In this document: positions 11,100-24,724 of the stretch, in pieces
How positions within the stretch are numbered: the first letter of the stretch is position 1
Layout of the letters: each line of letters starts with the position of its first letter
From: Sphagnum magellanicum
Taxonomy: Eukaryota > Streptophyta > Sphagnopsida > Sphagnales > Sphagnaceae
DNA: 64,000 bases
Direction of reading: 5' to 3'
Assembly: GCA_021904315.1 (NCBI GenBank)
Contig: CM038912.1
Coordinates: forward strand, 10,565,061-10,629,060
The notes under the pieces: model-generated
Database searches by the model: none
The model's input: only the letters and a program-made list of their open reading frames with translations
What the model was told of the DNA's origin: nothing
Made by a program: the position numbers and the translations under genes

Positions 11100-13281
11100 A
11101 AGGCATAATCGTCACCCATCCAAAATCCTTTAATCCTCTTGAATCTATCACCTAATTTATGCATAATAAAGTATTAATTCTAAAAGTCACTATTGAAGTA
11201 CAAAATCCTTGTGATTTACAAAATGTAAAACTCACCTTAATACAGTTGTTAAAGTTTACTTGAGATTCTAGCATGTAGTGTGTTGCATGAACTTCATATT
11301 GGTGTGCTCAAAGGTGCTTATGGGTGACATCCTTTTTATTGGGGCTTTCTTATGTCTCAATAGTCCACCACAATATCACTAGCTCCTTTGTTTCTATACA
11401 CACCATTTAGCCCTTTTTCCTTTCAAGGAAAACAAATGGTGATAAACCAAAATTTTGAACCACAAAAAATAATCATGGGTTTTGCAACTACCCAAATTCA
11501 ATAGGTTTTTAGTGAAATCGAACAAAATTTAACTAATATGCAACTTATATTGTTTTGGTCAAAAAGATAAGTTGGTTATGAAATTTTTAATGAAAAATTA
11601 TTTGGTCATTCTAAATAATCACATGTTGCACTAAATAATTTCTAATTTAAAAGTTTTGACATGGATATTATCAAGTCCCAAGTTAATATGACATGGACTA
11701 AAGTGACACATCATCAATTAAATTAACATGTCATAATAGGCCTTTTTTTTAGGTTAGCCATGGACTATATGTCTTTCACAACACAATATGATCAAAATCC
11801 ATTTTGTGATAGTTTTTATTTTAAATATTATTATTACTATTTTGGGTTTTATTGGCAAAAAGTTTTGGTGCCATTCACCACCACCATATGTACATGTTTC
11901 TATATTACATTTGTACATGATACATCAATGTATAATACACATTGTATACATTAATGAACCCATCTTTCAAGGGTTCAACCAATGTTGTCCGTTTATCACA
12001 TTTTAGGCCTATCCTAATGGATATCAATAAAATATATTCTCATTTTAAAAAAAGAAGTAGGATATGTATTTCAAAAGAACTAAGATCTATTACACCATCT
12101 AGTTACACATTATTTTACTTTTTTTTTAAAAAAAATTACCATTTATGAATATACTGGTTTTCAATTTTCACAAAATGACAAATATGCACAAAGGTTATGC
12201 ATATCAATTTTCTGATTTTATTACTTATAAAAAACCTAAAATCGATGTGTGTGTTGTGTGCATGCATTGTGCATTCAAAGAAACCAGTGATTTGTTGCAA
12301 AGTGCAAAGTGCAAAGCACAAACACTCAATTGTGTTCTCACTTTTGCAAACCTTAACTTCTAACACCTAAACCCTAAATGATGTAAACCCTAAACCTAAT
12401 GCATATCCGATTTGTCAAAATGTGACTTCCACGGATTTCTATTCTATCTAGATTTGTTGGTCTAAATAACATTATAAATAATGAAACTATAATGTTGATT
12501 ATCCAACGGTTGTGTATAAGGTCAATATCAAATTGAATAAAAAAATTGGATATGTATGTATACATATCTGGCCACTATCTAGATGTATATTTGGATTTTT
12601 TTATATAACCAAACAACAGTGGTTCAACTCAACACCTAATGGAAATGCACCAAGATCTTAACCACCAAATCACTTCAACACTTTGATATAGATGAAAAAA
12701 TTAACTTTATTGTCTTTAACATGATGAAATTATTTAGGAAATTCAAACTTTAACATTTTTTTTCTTGAAATTGTATTCAAATGCTACAAATGAAAACATC
12801 ACTTGAAGTTTATTCAATAATGTATTAAAAAATAATATTATTATTTCTAAATAATGAAAATTTTAAACTTTAATTTAAAAACTTGAAATAAAATTTTATG
12901 AATGAATCAAAAAAAATTTAATTGTTTAAAATCATATATAATCTTTGTAAATGTGATTCAATACAATGTGAATTCAAGAATGTTTTAACTAATATTTTAA
13001 CTATGTTATTTCTGGTATGTAAAACATATGTCCATTTTTTGAGGAGTTGAAAGGCTTTTTTTTCCCCAATTTGATTAAATGCAAAAAAAATCACTTTTGT
13101 GATGTTGCTCAAATGACAATCATCCACGAAAAGATTTAACCGCACTTGGTTATAAACAAGTTATGTAGCTTGAAGTTTGTTTAAATCTTTCAATATTATG
13201 GCTACCTACTATAACCTATTATAAACATTTTATGATGATGATATATAATTTTCAATTAAAAAAGAATCCCTTGTTGATGTT
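11100..13281. other. AT-rich intergenic DNA, no gene recognised
   Basis: No coding signal. A short telomere-like stretch lies at 12362-12402 (CCTAAACCCTAAA, then AAACCCTAAACCTAA). It is two to three degenerate units of the plant telomere motif CCCTAAA, too short to be more than an interstitial trace. Confidence 0.45.
12362..12402 (-). repeat. Interstitial telomere-like motif, degenerate
   Basis: Contains CCCTAAA twice and related ACCTAAA and CCTAATG variants within about 40 bases. CCCTAAA is the known plant telomere repeat on the C-rich strand. The low copy number makes chance or an AT-rich repeat equally possible. Confidence 0.35.
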
Positions 13282-13339
13282 GTTACCTCGTTAAATTGGA
13301 AAACAATTGGCCAATTGTTTTCCAATTTAAAGAGGTAAC
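13282..13339. repeat. 58-bp near-perfect palindrome
   Basis: Arms of 29 bases (GTTACCTCGTTAAATTGGAA then AACAATTGG) meet without a spacer at CAATTGGCCAATTG. Only one of 29 pairs mismatches (the G of CTCGTT). It could extrude a cruciform or be a minimal fold-back element. No coding sequence touches it. Confidence 0.9.
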
Positions 13340-14640
13340 GACAATAATAAACAACAATTAGATAATCAATATAAACATTTAATTTTCAAGCCCATCTTTT
13401 AAAAAAATTAATCATACATTAATATAAATGATTAATTGCACAAATTTGACAAAAATATCACAACATAATTTTAATATAATTTTTTTCTAATGATGAAAGC
13501 ATATTTGTTTTTCACTTTTTTTTCCTAAAAGTTTTTTTAAAAATGGTGAAAATTTGGCTTTAAAAAATTGGATTAAACCTTCCCCACTTTAATTAGTTAT
13601 TATTTAAAAAAAAACTTGATGACGAATTTTCACAACTTGGTGATTATTTTTGGAAATTTTTTGGAAAAAATCTTGCAAATTCAAAGGGAAATGAAAAAAT
13701 AACAATTTTTCCAAAAATTTGAGATCACACATTTGAAAAAAAAAAACTACTCTTAATGAAAATTTTCTTTAAAAAAAATTAATAACTCCAACTTTAAACC
13801 CATAAATAATTTCAACATCAAATTTATTTGAAAACTTTGAAGTAACCTTCAAAATTGTTATATATATATATGAGATTTTAAAAGAAAATATTAATGATGT
13901 AACTAATTGTTTTTTGGTGGTGAATTTCCACCATTTTGCAAACATGAAAAAGGGCCATCAACATCAACAAAGGATTTTTAAAATTTAAAAAACCAGAATT
14001 CATCAAATGTTTGAAAAAAATAGAACTTTACAATGGGTTCTTGGACATGTAACCAAAATGTAGAAATATTTTTAAATATTATACCTTCATATATGGTTTA
14101 TAACCAAAACATGGCTAAATTTGCTTATGGATGATGTTGAAGAACACCTTAAAATTGAAAAAATAAGAAGATTATAAAAAATTGTTGATGTCCTTATTAT
14201 GATCAATATTTTTAATTCATTCATTTATTTGATTTTTTAAAATTAAAATTTAATATTTGTCTTTGAATATTTGAATTTAAATTTGTAACAAATTGTGGTA
14301 TCCATTGATTTTTTTAAAAAAACTTGATAATTAAACCATACTAAAAAATTAAAGAAAAACTGACTAAAATTTAATTTTAATAAAAAAAATTGACACGGAT
14401 TTTTTTTCATACGTCATGAGAAAAAAAAAAGGAAAAAAAAAGGAATTATTTTTGGGATTTTTTTATGTTGCATCATGAACATTTGTAATTAAAAGTTTAT
14501 TCATGATGGCTAAAGCAAACTAGGCGAAACACATAAATTTTAATTTAAATAAATGTATATGAATGTAATAAATTATTAAATTATAATTCAGAAGTTTACA
14601 TGCACCTCAATTTTTGCATGCATGGACATTTTGACTTAAT
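13340..14640. other. Very AT-rich DNA with A/T runs
   Basis: Long A and T runs dominate and no frame of interest was seen. A short TATATATATATA run lies at about 13860. Confidence 0.5.
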
Positions 14641-15130
14641 TCATAACCGATTCAAATATAAATGTGAAATTTGCCAATTTTTTATACATCCATTTCAAGA
14701 TGCAACTCATACATAATGGATTTAACACATTCAAAGTGAATGATTCAACTAATATATAGATGTTGATAGTTCAAGAATATGTGAAAAATTCACTAAACCG
14801 TTCAAGTATAATTAAAAAACACTAAATTACATGTGTTTTAATATATTTCAATAAGTGTAAGATGCAACTGGTAAATAATAATTTAAACATATTAAAAGTG
14901 AATGGTTCAACTCATGTACACATGTTGGCACTTGAAAAGATGTGGAAAATCATTAACTCATTCAAGTAAAAATGTGAAGATTTTAGTTATTACATGTGTT
15001 TTATTAAATAATAGTAAGTGTAAAATGCAACCCATGAATAATAATTTTAACATATTAAAAGTGGATGGTTCAACTCATGTACCATGTTGACAATTGGAAA
15101 GATGTTAAAAAAACCACTAACCCATTATAA
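14640..15130. repeat. 162-bp tandem repeat, about 3 copies
   Basis: The phrase TGCAACYSRT followed by TTAAAAGTGRATGGTTCAAC recurs with TGCAAC at 14701, 14863 and 15025, an exact 162-base step twice. Each copy ends near ATGTG(TTTTAT). The third copy decays at about 15130. The unit length lies in the range typical of plant satellite monomers. Confidence 0.85.
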
Positions 15131-16832
15131 TGCATCGTGTAAATAAAATTAAAAACCTAACTCAATTTTCATGTCAAAAATTAAAAATTGTTAAAAAAAA
15201 AATCCAAATTATTCTCATAAATGAATGATGTAATGAATGTTATAGCTACAAACAATATTGACCATCAACTAGTGCAACAAGTCACTTGCAATCTTAAGAC
15301 TATCAAATGTGATAAAAATATAGTCAAATCAAAAAGTAATTGCAATGTGCGGGGGTGGAAAAATACAAGATTTCTTCTTGTGAACCAACTAATGTTGTTC
15401 AATGCCATGTGATAGATTATGGTGACTAGTGCCAAATACTTGTGATAGTGCCTATAAGCTAGTAGTATTAACACTCATAATAGTTTCAAGTAATGCACCC
15501 CTCCTCACCAATTGTTTTCCAAAACACCAAAAATTCTTTCCCTAACTTCGTTCGAAAGGATTGTATAGAATGATGTTGTGCTTTAGCTTCATGGAAACAA
15601 GGGTAATACTTAGGTAAGGATGGGACAATGATCTCATGTGCAAAAACTTGCTCCAAAATAGCTTGATGTGTAACAAACACAAGGCATGCAACTAATTTTG
15701 TGGCCATGAATTGAACAATAACACTTGACCTCCTATCAATAGACTAACATGCATATTAATATTGGTTGGATTTAGTTCATATTAAGAAAGAAGACTTTTA
15801 TTTAATTCCTTTTCATCCTTTATTTTTGTTTGACATTTTTATTGGCAAAGGCTAGCTTCTCTTAAATCTGGTTTCAACCAAAACATTTTATTATGCTTGT
15901 TCTTCTCATAACAAGCTTTACTTCTTTGTCCTTTGGTGGTTCACTAGTCAATGTTGACCTCATGGTTAGCCTAGGCCTAAAAATTCCAATTCATTGAAGC
16001 TTGTTCCTTAAGTTCCCCATGTATAAAAGCTTACACATTGATATATTAACACCAACAAAACTAGTTCTAACATTGATTTTTTTCAAATCAATTATACATG
16101 TACATAAGAAACGAAATTTGTTAATACATTCAATTATAGTCTCAATGCAATATTTAACTCTTGAAATCATATTAAGGTCCAAGCATGATTCGGGTACCAC
16201 ATTTGAACCTTAAGGACTCAATCCAAGGACTTTCAAATTCACTTTTTTCTTCATTTTTCCTATGACATGTCTTACATTTTACCTTTTTTTCTCATGTCAA
16301 ATGAAATAATTTTATTCCAAATTTTATATAAACATCTAAAGTATCTATTTTTTTCACTTATGAAAGTGAAAATAATAAAATTTATTGAATGTGGGCCATG
16401 TTTTATCAATGGCCCATAATTTTGTAGAAATTTGATTTTTTGAAAATTTTTACATTATAATAGGGCATTTGGTTCTTGTCACATTCATACATTTTATACA
16501 CATTAGCACATAAGATGTCTGTGATAAAAATCTTGGGCCAAAAAAAATTGTTTAAACATTCTTTATGAGTTTTTGAATTTTTTTTCTCATGAGATTAAGT
16601 CTTGGATTTTTTTCAAGGACTTGATAAGAATCTTTAAACTTGTTCAAATTTGAAATTATATGCATATAATAGTACCTTTATAATGTATCTATCTATGAAT
16701 AAAATCAAACTTTCAATATGAATGTGTCATTAAATTTCAACAACATGTTTAAGTGAAAGGGTCTAATGAATATAAAATGAAATAATCCTTTTGGGTACCC
16801 AAACATGTTTTGACCCATTAACATTATGTAGG
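15131..16832. other. AT-rich intergenic DNA, no gene recognised
   Basis: Open frames of 60-73 codons occur on both strands around 15221-15707 and 15991-16213. The antisense frames overlap each other and none shows a known motif. Confidence 0.45.
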
Positions 16833-17060
16833 TTTGAATAATACAAATTGGGGAATTTTTTTTTGAATATGCATTTATTTCAAAAACGTATAGTATGCAC
16901 ACATTCTATATGTCAAACACATTTGTGTAGATAACAAAAATATAACAAATGTGTACACACATATATTAATTATACATACATTATGCAATATACATATGTG
17001 TATAACATTATATAGTTCATATGCTAACATGTGTACACAATGTACAATTTACATGCATGT
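16833..17060 (+). repeat. Dispersed repeat, copy b (pair with 10855-11060)
   Basis: Same orientation and order as copy a, with GAATATGCATTTATTTCAAA at 16865 and TTCTATATGTCAAACACATT at 16903. The similarity is high in the first 100 bases and fades into a GTACACA/ACATATG-rich tail. Confidence 0.75.
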
Positions 17061-19640
17061 GTATCTAATGTTAATGTTTGACATACATGACATACACAAT
17101 AGAAACAAATTATATCTCATATCTTAACCAATGTGCACAACTCCAACGTATAATTAAGCTACATCCACGTGTACATGTGTTTACTTAAGTTATATAAATA
17201 AGTGATAATGTAGATATAATTTCGATACATTATTGTGTAAACAAAAATTTACTTAAACATGTGCAAATGAGGTACAATGACCCAACCTAATTACTTAAAA
17301 AAAAGACTACAATGTCTTTTTTCCGAATTTTTTTTCCCCCATACGAATGAATTTTAGAATAATTTTTTTTGGAACTTGTTATAATAAATGCTTATAGTTG
17401 TCCAAGTTCATGACATGTTCTTTCGTTTATCATTTTTGAATAAATATGAATTTTTGAAAGTGTTTTGATTCCTTGTAAATTTAGTGTTTCATTTTTAAAA
17501 TGATAATAATTACAAATCACAACCATTTTATTATTTATACATTTTTATGTTTTTTTGTATAATAAAGTAAAAAACTTCTTAACAAATCATGTACATTTTA
17601 CCCCATTTATGTGTGGTAAAGGACTTTTGAAGTTTTAAATTCTAAATCAATTTTGGAAAATTCTTTTAAGTTTTAAAGTTTTAAAATTCCACATATTCTA
17701 GGGTAAAGGTGGTTTTTTAATGTGATTAATAGGTCTTTATCTTCTTTATATGAGTCCTTTTGATAACCCTTTGCAAAATTGACTTATATTTGACGTTGTA
17801 GGCACTAGGTGTTCACTTTCAGAGGTTTTAAATCAAAAATTAAATTAAAAATTTCATCAAATGGATTTTTTATTTGAATTCCTTGACATTCATATGAATG
17901 GAAAAACAATAATTTACCATGATTGCCATGGCTTTAAATGACAAAACATAAATATTTATCCAATTTTGAATTTTTTTTTGCGATTCAACTCCCTTTTTGG
18001 CTTGTTGGATTGAAACTACACCCAAACATATGAACATCTACAAAATGCATGGTTCACATACTTACATAATAAATAGCTAAAATACAAATTCCCAACTAGA
18101 ATTTACAAAACAAACATGGCATGGACTAAACAAACATAACCTATTCAAAACTTGGATATATTTTATTCAGTCACCTCCTTAAACAAACTATTCCTTCGCA
18201 TTTTTACTTCCCTAGCAACATTGTTTATTCAATTATAATTTGAACCAAGCTTCTACATTTTCAAATACAATAATTAGATACTTACTACAAGCCAATAAAA
18301 TGAATCTAGTTCAATAAATTGGTTCAACATTCATATACAACACCATCAGCAAAAAAAAACATTTGTGCTACCTAATCCAAAAATTAGAATGAGCTACCAT
18401 AGCATGGGCACTTACTAGATCAATTCAAATTCACAATGTCATGCTACTATTTTTGGCTTGGAGTTTCCTATTATAATCCTTTGTGTTTCCATAGTTTTTT
18501 GGTTCACACTTTTCCAACTATGGGATGCTTATGTGCACCTCCTCCAATATTCCTTGTTCTTGGAATCAAAGCTCACCTCTTCTAATATTCTTTATTTTTA
18601 TAATGAAAGTTCAAGAAAATGCAATTTGCAATGGGCCCATTCATGACTACCATTTATCAAATTCTTCCATGTTTTGATAATGAGACACAATGTCAAAAAT
18701 AATAATAGTCAATCCTCCCATGATTGGATTTTACATATTTGGTGCCAAACGTGGCCTACAATTATATCATTAACCAAAAGTGTTGAGAAGTTCCCCATTG
18801 TAAACTCATGGCCTTCCACTATTGGTGCAAAACTATATACAAAAAATAAAATTAAACCTATTAAACCTAAACCTTAAACCTAATCTTGAGCATCATGTAA
18901 GGCAATCTCCAGATAAAATTTCTCAATTCCAAAGTTGATATCAATGAAATTGCACTATTACCTTCTCCATACATGTATGTTTGATACATGTAATACACCA
19001 ACATGTATTAGATTCCACCCATTTAATAATCCCCCACCACAATATACATGTTGCTGCAAATGTGAAAAACATGACACACATGGTTAGACAATTTACACAT
19101 ACACCACATGTTGTTCTTGAAACATATACAAAAGAAAGACCATTTAGTCTCAACAATATACTTGCTTGAAAAAAATATTTAAATAATACAAAAAGGACTC
19201 ATGGAGGCCATGAAATTGATAACATTTTCAGAAAGTACTTTATGCAAATTTATTCCTTGATGGCTTGACATAAATCACACATTTTCTCAACCAAAGTCCC
19301 ATAAGTGCTTCACAATTGTGCACCATTTCAAAGGGTGACTAGCAAGGTAAATTTTGCATGAGCAAGAGTACTTCTCCTTCCTAGCAATGTGTGCTCGGAC
19401 TTCATTACATTCCCAAAGCTTGATGTTTCAAACTTTTATTTACCTTACATCTCCTAGTGGAAATCACTTAGTTCTATGGGCCTCCAACTACGTACCATGC
19501 ATTCACTACTTTTGTACCATGTTCCCATAACCATGCCCTTTAGTGTTCCATCTTTTTTAATATCTTATGTAACCAATGCAAGCATGCATTGCATCAAATT
19601 CATGTATGTCACATACCACCATGCATACTTCAATGGAATT
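17061..19640. other. AT-rich intergenic DNA, no gene recognised
   Basis: No coding signal. The AAACCTAAACCTTAAACCTAA stretch at 18855-18883 is a weak ACCTAAA repeat. The rest was not recognised. Confidence 0.45.
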
Positions 19641-19788
19641 TAATTAAATGAAATCTTGTCATATGCAACCATTTGTATTTGCAACTACCTTTGGTCATTT
19701 TTGCAATTATGTTATAACTAAGTTGTGACTATTTTTTTCCTTCATCTTTCCATATGGATAATTTTTAATATGGTTTTTATCTAAGAAA

Positions 19789-19835
<47 letters not shown>

Positions 19836-20040
19836 GTTACAATAATGACCAAAATTAGTTGCACTGTTATATGATGGACCTTGCCCCCCAAGGGGTATAC
19901 TTAGAGTGTATTAGGGTATAACATTGGGGTATGTTTTTATGGGTGTTTTAAGATCATATTTAACTTGTATTTAAGGCATATTAGGTGTATATTATGCATA
20001 CATTATATATGTAGTTTATGTATATTAAGGTTATTTACCT
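19640..20040 (+). repeat. Partial copy of the short CACTA-like family X
   Basis: Shares the order GCAACTAC, TTTTTGCAATTATGTTATAA, an AT microsatellite, then AGTTACAATAATGACCAAA and GTGTATTA phrases with the copies at 27990-28683 and 29361-30315. No clear terminal repeat was found here. An (AT)n run of about 39 bases lies at 19793-19831. Confidence 0.5.
19793..19831. repeat. (AT)n microsatellite
   Basis: Uninterrupted AT dinucleotide run sitting at the same relative place as the TA run at 29657-29677 in a related element copy. Confidence 0.95.
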
Positions 20041-20099
20041 ACCTAGCTTAGGTACCATGTGATGTGGCCTAGATTTATGCCTAACATAAGTGCCATGTG

Positions 20100-20560
20100 G
20101 CTTAGGTTTGGGCATAACCTTGGTTAGCATAGGTTTAGTTAGCTTAGGTTTAACCAATGTTTGGTTGTGATTTAACCAAGTTTTTGTTTTTCCAAAGTTT
20201 AGCCATGATTTAACTGAGGTTTAATCAAGGTTTAAGCAAGTTAAAAAAAATTCAATGTTTAACCACGATTTAACCACAATTTAACAAGGTTTGGTTAGTT
20301 TAAGTTTTGCCAATGTTTAACCACAATTTAGCCAAAGTTTAACAATTCCTTTGTTTTGCCAAAGTTTGGACAAGTTTTTAATTTAGACATGGTTTAATCA
20401 AGGTTTAACCAAGTTTTAATTTAACATAGTTTAACCAAGTTTTAGTTTAATCACGTTCTAATTTTTCCATTGTTTAATGAAGTTTTAATTTAATCAAGGT
20501 TTAGTCAAAGTTTAGTCATGAAGTTTTAATTTCACCAAAGATTAGTCAAGGTTTAGTTAG
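20100..20560 (+). repeat. Degenerate GGTTTAACCAA tandem array
   Basis: Some 25 to 30 variants of GGTTTAACCAA, GTTTAGCCAA and TTTTAATTTAACCA follow each other with a spacing of about 11 or 22 bases. The unit is close to a palindrome (TTTAACC, GGTTTAA). It differs from the telomere motif TTTAGGG. Confidence 0.75.
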
Positions 20561-20769
20561 AATTTTTCTAGTGCACACATTGTTATGTAATTTGAAAAGG
20601 AGGATGAAAGACAGCTAGGATTTATTTTATAATTGTAAAATAAATTTTTACTATAAAATATAGGTTGTGAATATAAAATATATCTTATATCTTTTGATCT
20701 CCCTTTCAATTTGTAAATTCTATAATGAGGTGCATTATAAAGATTCAAAAAACACAAAAAGAACATTTT

Positions 20770-20840
20770 AAACCAAATGTCATTTGGGATGAGCCAATCA
20801 CAATGGTTTGACCCTAAAGGTAAAACAAAAGAGAAAATCA
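20770..20840 (+). repeat. Dispersed short motif (TTGGGATGAG...CAACCC type), one of four
   Basis: ATTTGGGATGAGCCAATCA then GGTTTGACCCTAAAGG. Related sequence occurs on the same strand at about 2465-2510, 29095-29150 and 31285-31335, each followed within 300 bases by TACCTACC or GCCATGTGGC clusters. Confidence 0.6.
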
Positions 20841-20959
20841 CAAAATCAACCATGATGTTGGTTATGGAAATATTGAGGTAAATAAAAGGTTTGCAACAAA
20901 TATAAAACACTTGTAAATACTCGAAGCTAAAGCCTAAGAAGAACTTGGAAAGGGTCAAT

Positions 20960-23230
20960 CATTCATATGGACCCCAAAAAACATGTCTATAGGAAGTATA
21001 AAATGCATGTCAAACAAGTATAGATTCAATAAAACATATGATCACAAAATTCATTAAAACATTCAACAAATTTGACCCTTGATAAGATTTAGGTACAAGC
21101 ATTCAAAAAAAAAAAACCACTGCCTACACCTTTGCATGATTAAAAAATAAGTTTTCTAATGTTTAATGTGGCAAATATTATGTTTGTTGCTACTAGTGCA
21201 ATAAAAAATAATGCTTGTGAAGTGCAATTTAGAAACAACCAATGTTTCATGCAATTCAAAAATGGGGTTTGGAGACCAATTGTATTAATTGTAGTTTGAA
21301 ACTTTTGAACATTCACAAATTTATTTTCTCAATCTTTTATTGTTCTTTTGGGCTTTCAATCACTCTAGGTCACCATAAATAATTATGGAAAATGCACAAA
21401 ACACAAATATCATGCAACAAAAGGTGTGTTATGAAATGCATATAAAATTTCTCGAGGTTTAAACTACACAAATAGATTACATGATCCATTGATTAGAAGT
21501 AAACACATATCTATAACTTGTAAAAACACGTGCATGAACTTACAACTTCCAACATACAACCTAGTTCAATAGAAGAAGAATTTCAACCCCCCAAGACATT
21601 CATACAACACCTAAGCTTTTGAAACATCAAAAATTTCCATCTACCTTCTTTTCAATAGTAAGGACTCAAAAGAAGGATGAATCACACCTCATTGAGGACT
21701 AGGAAACATGAGTTAGGAATTGAACTCACCACTCCTTTCATTTATAAACTAAATTCATGACCAATGTAGTTTTCTATCTTAGGAAGTCATTGGACTCATT
21801 TGAATGTTTAGCATGAATCATGAAGCTAACAAATGTAAAAAACTTAACTTAATAACATTGTAGTTGCTATAATTTGCTTTAAATGCACCAAGCTCACAAT
21901 GCCATAAGAAAAGAGTTAGTTGTAAATGATGCAACCTAACATTATTGCATGACATGTCAAAGCCAAATCCACTTTAATGGAAAGAACATGATGGAAACAT
22001 GTCATTGCAACATTCATCAACTCAAAACAATAAAGCCATAATTAATTTGTTATTGACCAATTTTGATTTGGAGTTGATCATTTTCAACAGCCCGCAAATA
22101 AGGATATGTATTCAATATACAATATGTATAGAATATCTCCTTACTTATACCATTTTTCCAAATGAATTCAAAATGTACAATATATTCATGAATATGTAAT
22201 GTTTTAGATTCATTTGGTCGTAAAATGGGGTTTCCAATTTTTGTTTTCAAATAACAATATCAAATGGAAATGGAAATGAAATTGAAAAATAGACCATGTC
22301 CAATTGTAAAATTTCTTTCTTTGTCATATGGTAATGGTTTTTTTTTTAAAAAAAATTTATGTTGGTTTTATTATTAAAAAACTGGAAAAAACATATTTTT
22401 TGAATGGATTTTCAACCAAATTTTTTAAACCTCTAAATGGCCTTAAAATTAATTAATATAACTCAATATCATTCACTGCAAAAAAATTCACAAAAAGTTC
22501 CACTAACAACCTTGGTTTTGAAATATCTATTTTTTGATGGGTATGATTTGATCCCATATATACTCCATACGTTCAAGGTTTTGAATTTTTGTTGAATTTT
22601 TTTAAGGAAATAATTAATCTAAGTCTAGATCTAATCAAATATATTTAAAACAATAAAAAAAACCCAAGATGTGATGTTTGCCAAAAAGACTTAATGCAAG
22701 AAAATTATACTTGTGACTACATTTTTTGGGGGGCTTAATGTGTTTTCATCCAAAAAAATCTTCAAGCTTGTTGTTTTAAAGAAAATGTTACATTTGATAG
22801 TGATAATCACAAAACACCCATAAAAATGATTCATATGCAAAAATGAAAGAACAAAATCATTTAGCTTCATGTCATCAACATTGTTGGCTTTATTAACCCA
22901 TTCACAAAACATAAAACAGTCATTCAATCCCACATGTGAAATTAAAATCACATAATTCCATGCTTTCAAAGTAAATGATGCATTAATCAAATATACATAA
23001 TCGTAAAAAAAAAAAATTCATTATTTCATTCAATAATTTTGTTTGACTTATTACATTGCGTTAAAATAAGGCAATTATGATTTTAAAATGACCAAAAATA
23101 ACATTTAAACAATGAGTTTGATTCAATTATAATTGAAAATGACCAGTCAATAAAACAATACTACCAAAGTGGGGTGTAATATACTAACTTAAATCATTAT
23201 GGGACCTTAAAAATGAAATAACTTTATTGC
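20960..23230. other. AT-rich intergenic DNA, no gene recognised
   Basis: A 99-codon minus-strand frame (22691-22990) and a 133-codon minus-strand frame just to the left (20557-20958) have no known motif. The latter overlaps the dispersed short motif. Both are best read as chance. Confidence 0.45.
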
Positions 23231-23349
23231 ATTTTACTGATTTCACCTAGTGAAAATTATTTCACTATAATATCACTATATAGACATCATGTTTTATTAC
23301 TAATTAACATAATTCACTATTACAATTTACTATAGCAAATAGGTTTATT

Positions 23350-23660
23350 TCTATGTTTAAAAAAATATAATCTATGCTAGTTTATGATATACCCTATATT
23401 ATTTTAAGTTACTTTAGTTATTCTAATTTATATTTTATGTTATTATAGGCTATTATAAATTATTGTACCCTAAATTATTATATTTTACTTCAAGTTATAC
23501 TTTAAATTATTCAAGGTCATTTTATTTTATGTTATTATGAATTATTTTATCCTAAGCATAATAACTTAAAAATAATCTTAAACAAAACATAATGACCTAA
23601 GGTAAAAATTACTTAGAATAGAAAATAATAACCTATGAAAAATAATTTCAAATACCCTAC
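23350..23660 (-). repeat. Inverted left arm of the satellite block
   Basis: Contains TTATTTTATGTTATTATGAA, TATTATAGGCTATTATAAAT and TTTTATCCTAAGC. These are reverse complements of phrases in the right-hand 129-bp repeats (GCTTAAGGTGAAATAA, ATAACATAAAATAG). The arm is shorter and more degenerate than the right one. Confidence 0.6.
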
Positions 23661-23679
23661 AATATAATAACTACTAATA

Positions 23680-24720
23680 GCCTATGTTATTATAACATAG
23701 AATATCGAAGAATAATTTATAATAAAATAATCACTAATAGTTGTAATATAACATATAATAACCAACAATAACTTAAATACAATAACCATTAATAAAATAA
23801 CCATCAATAACCACCAATAAAATAACCAACAATGGCTTATAATGAAATAATCACTAATAGCCATTAATATAATAGCCACCAATAACCATTAATAAAATAA
23901 CCACCAATAGTCATTAATAAAATAACCACCAATAGTCATTAATAGAATAACCACCAATAATCATTAATAGAATAACCACCAATAGTCATTAATAGAATAA
24001 CCACCAATACTCATTAATAGAATAACCACCAATAGTCATTAATAGAATAACCACCAATAATCATTAATAGAATAACCACCAATAGTCATTAATAGAATAA
24101 CCACCAATAGTCATTAATAGAATAACCGCCAATAGTCATTAATAGAATAACCACCAATAGTCATTAATAGAATAACCACCAATAACCATTAATATAATAA
24201 CCACCAATAACCATTAATATAATAACCACCAATAACCATTAATATAATAACCACCAATAACCATTAATATAATAACCACCAATAGCCATTTATAAAATAG
24301 CCACCAATAGCCATTAATAAAATAGCCACGAATAATCATTAATATATTAATCATGAATAGCCACCAATAGCCATTGATAGATTAATCATGAATAACCATT
24401 AATAGAATAGGCACTAATAGCCATTAATAGAATAGGCACCAATAGCCATTAATAAAATAACCACTAGTAGCCATTAATAGAATTGCCACCAATAATCATT
24501 AATAGAATTGCCACAATAGCCATTAATAGAATAGCCACAGTAGCCATTAATAAAATAGCCACCATTAGCCATTGATAGAATAGCCACCATTAACCATTAA
24601 TAGAATAACCACCAATAGCCATTAATATAATATCCACCAATAGCCATTAATAAAATAACCACCAGTAGCCATTAATAGAATAACCACCAATAGAATAACC
24701 ATGAATAGCACTAATAAAAA
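23680..24720 (+). repeat. 25-bp minisatellite array, about 40 copies
   Basis: The unit is AATAACCACC followed by AATAGTCATTAATAG. The most regular part is at about 23880-24300. Variants (AGCCATTAATA, AACCATTAATATAATAACC) form local runs, which shows that copies spread by local duplication. It has no open frame and is strongly strand-biased (C on the + strand, almost no G). Confidence 0.95.
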
Positions 24721-24724
24721 AATA

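Noticed and set aside
18855-18883. ACCTAAA repeats as interstitial telomere
   Set aside because: Too few and too degenerate; AT-rich chance or local duplication is enough to explain them.
20557-20958. 133-codon open frame on the minus strand
   Set aside because: Rich in Phe, Ile, Tyr and Asn as expected from AT-rich DNA, shows no motif, and overlaps a dispersed noncoding repeat motif.
22691-22990. 99-codon open frame on the minus strand
   Set aside because: No family resemblance, no flanking exon signals, and AT-rich chance composition.
23680-24720. Regular 25-bp repeat as a CRISPR-like array
   Set aside because: There are no unique spacers; the units are contiguous, and the context is a plant-type nuclear genome.
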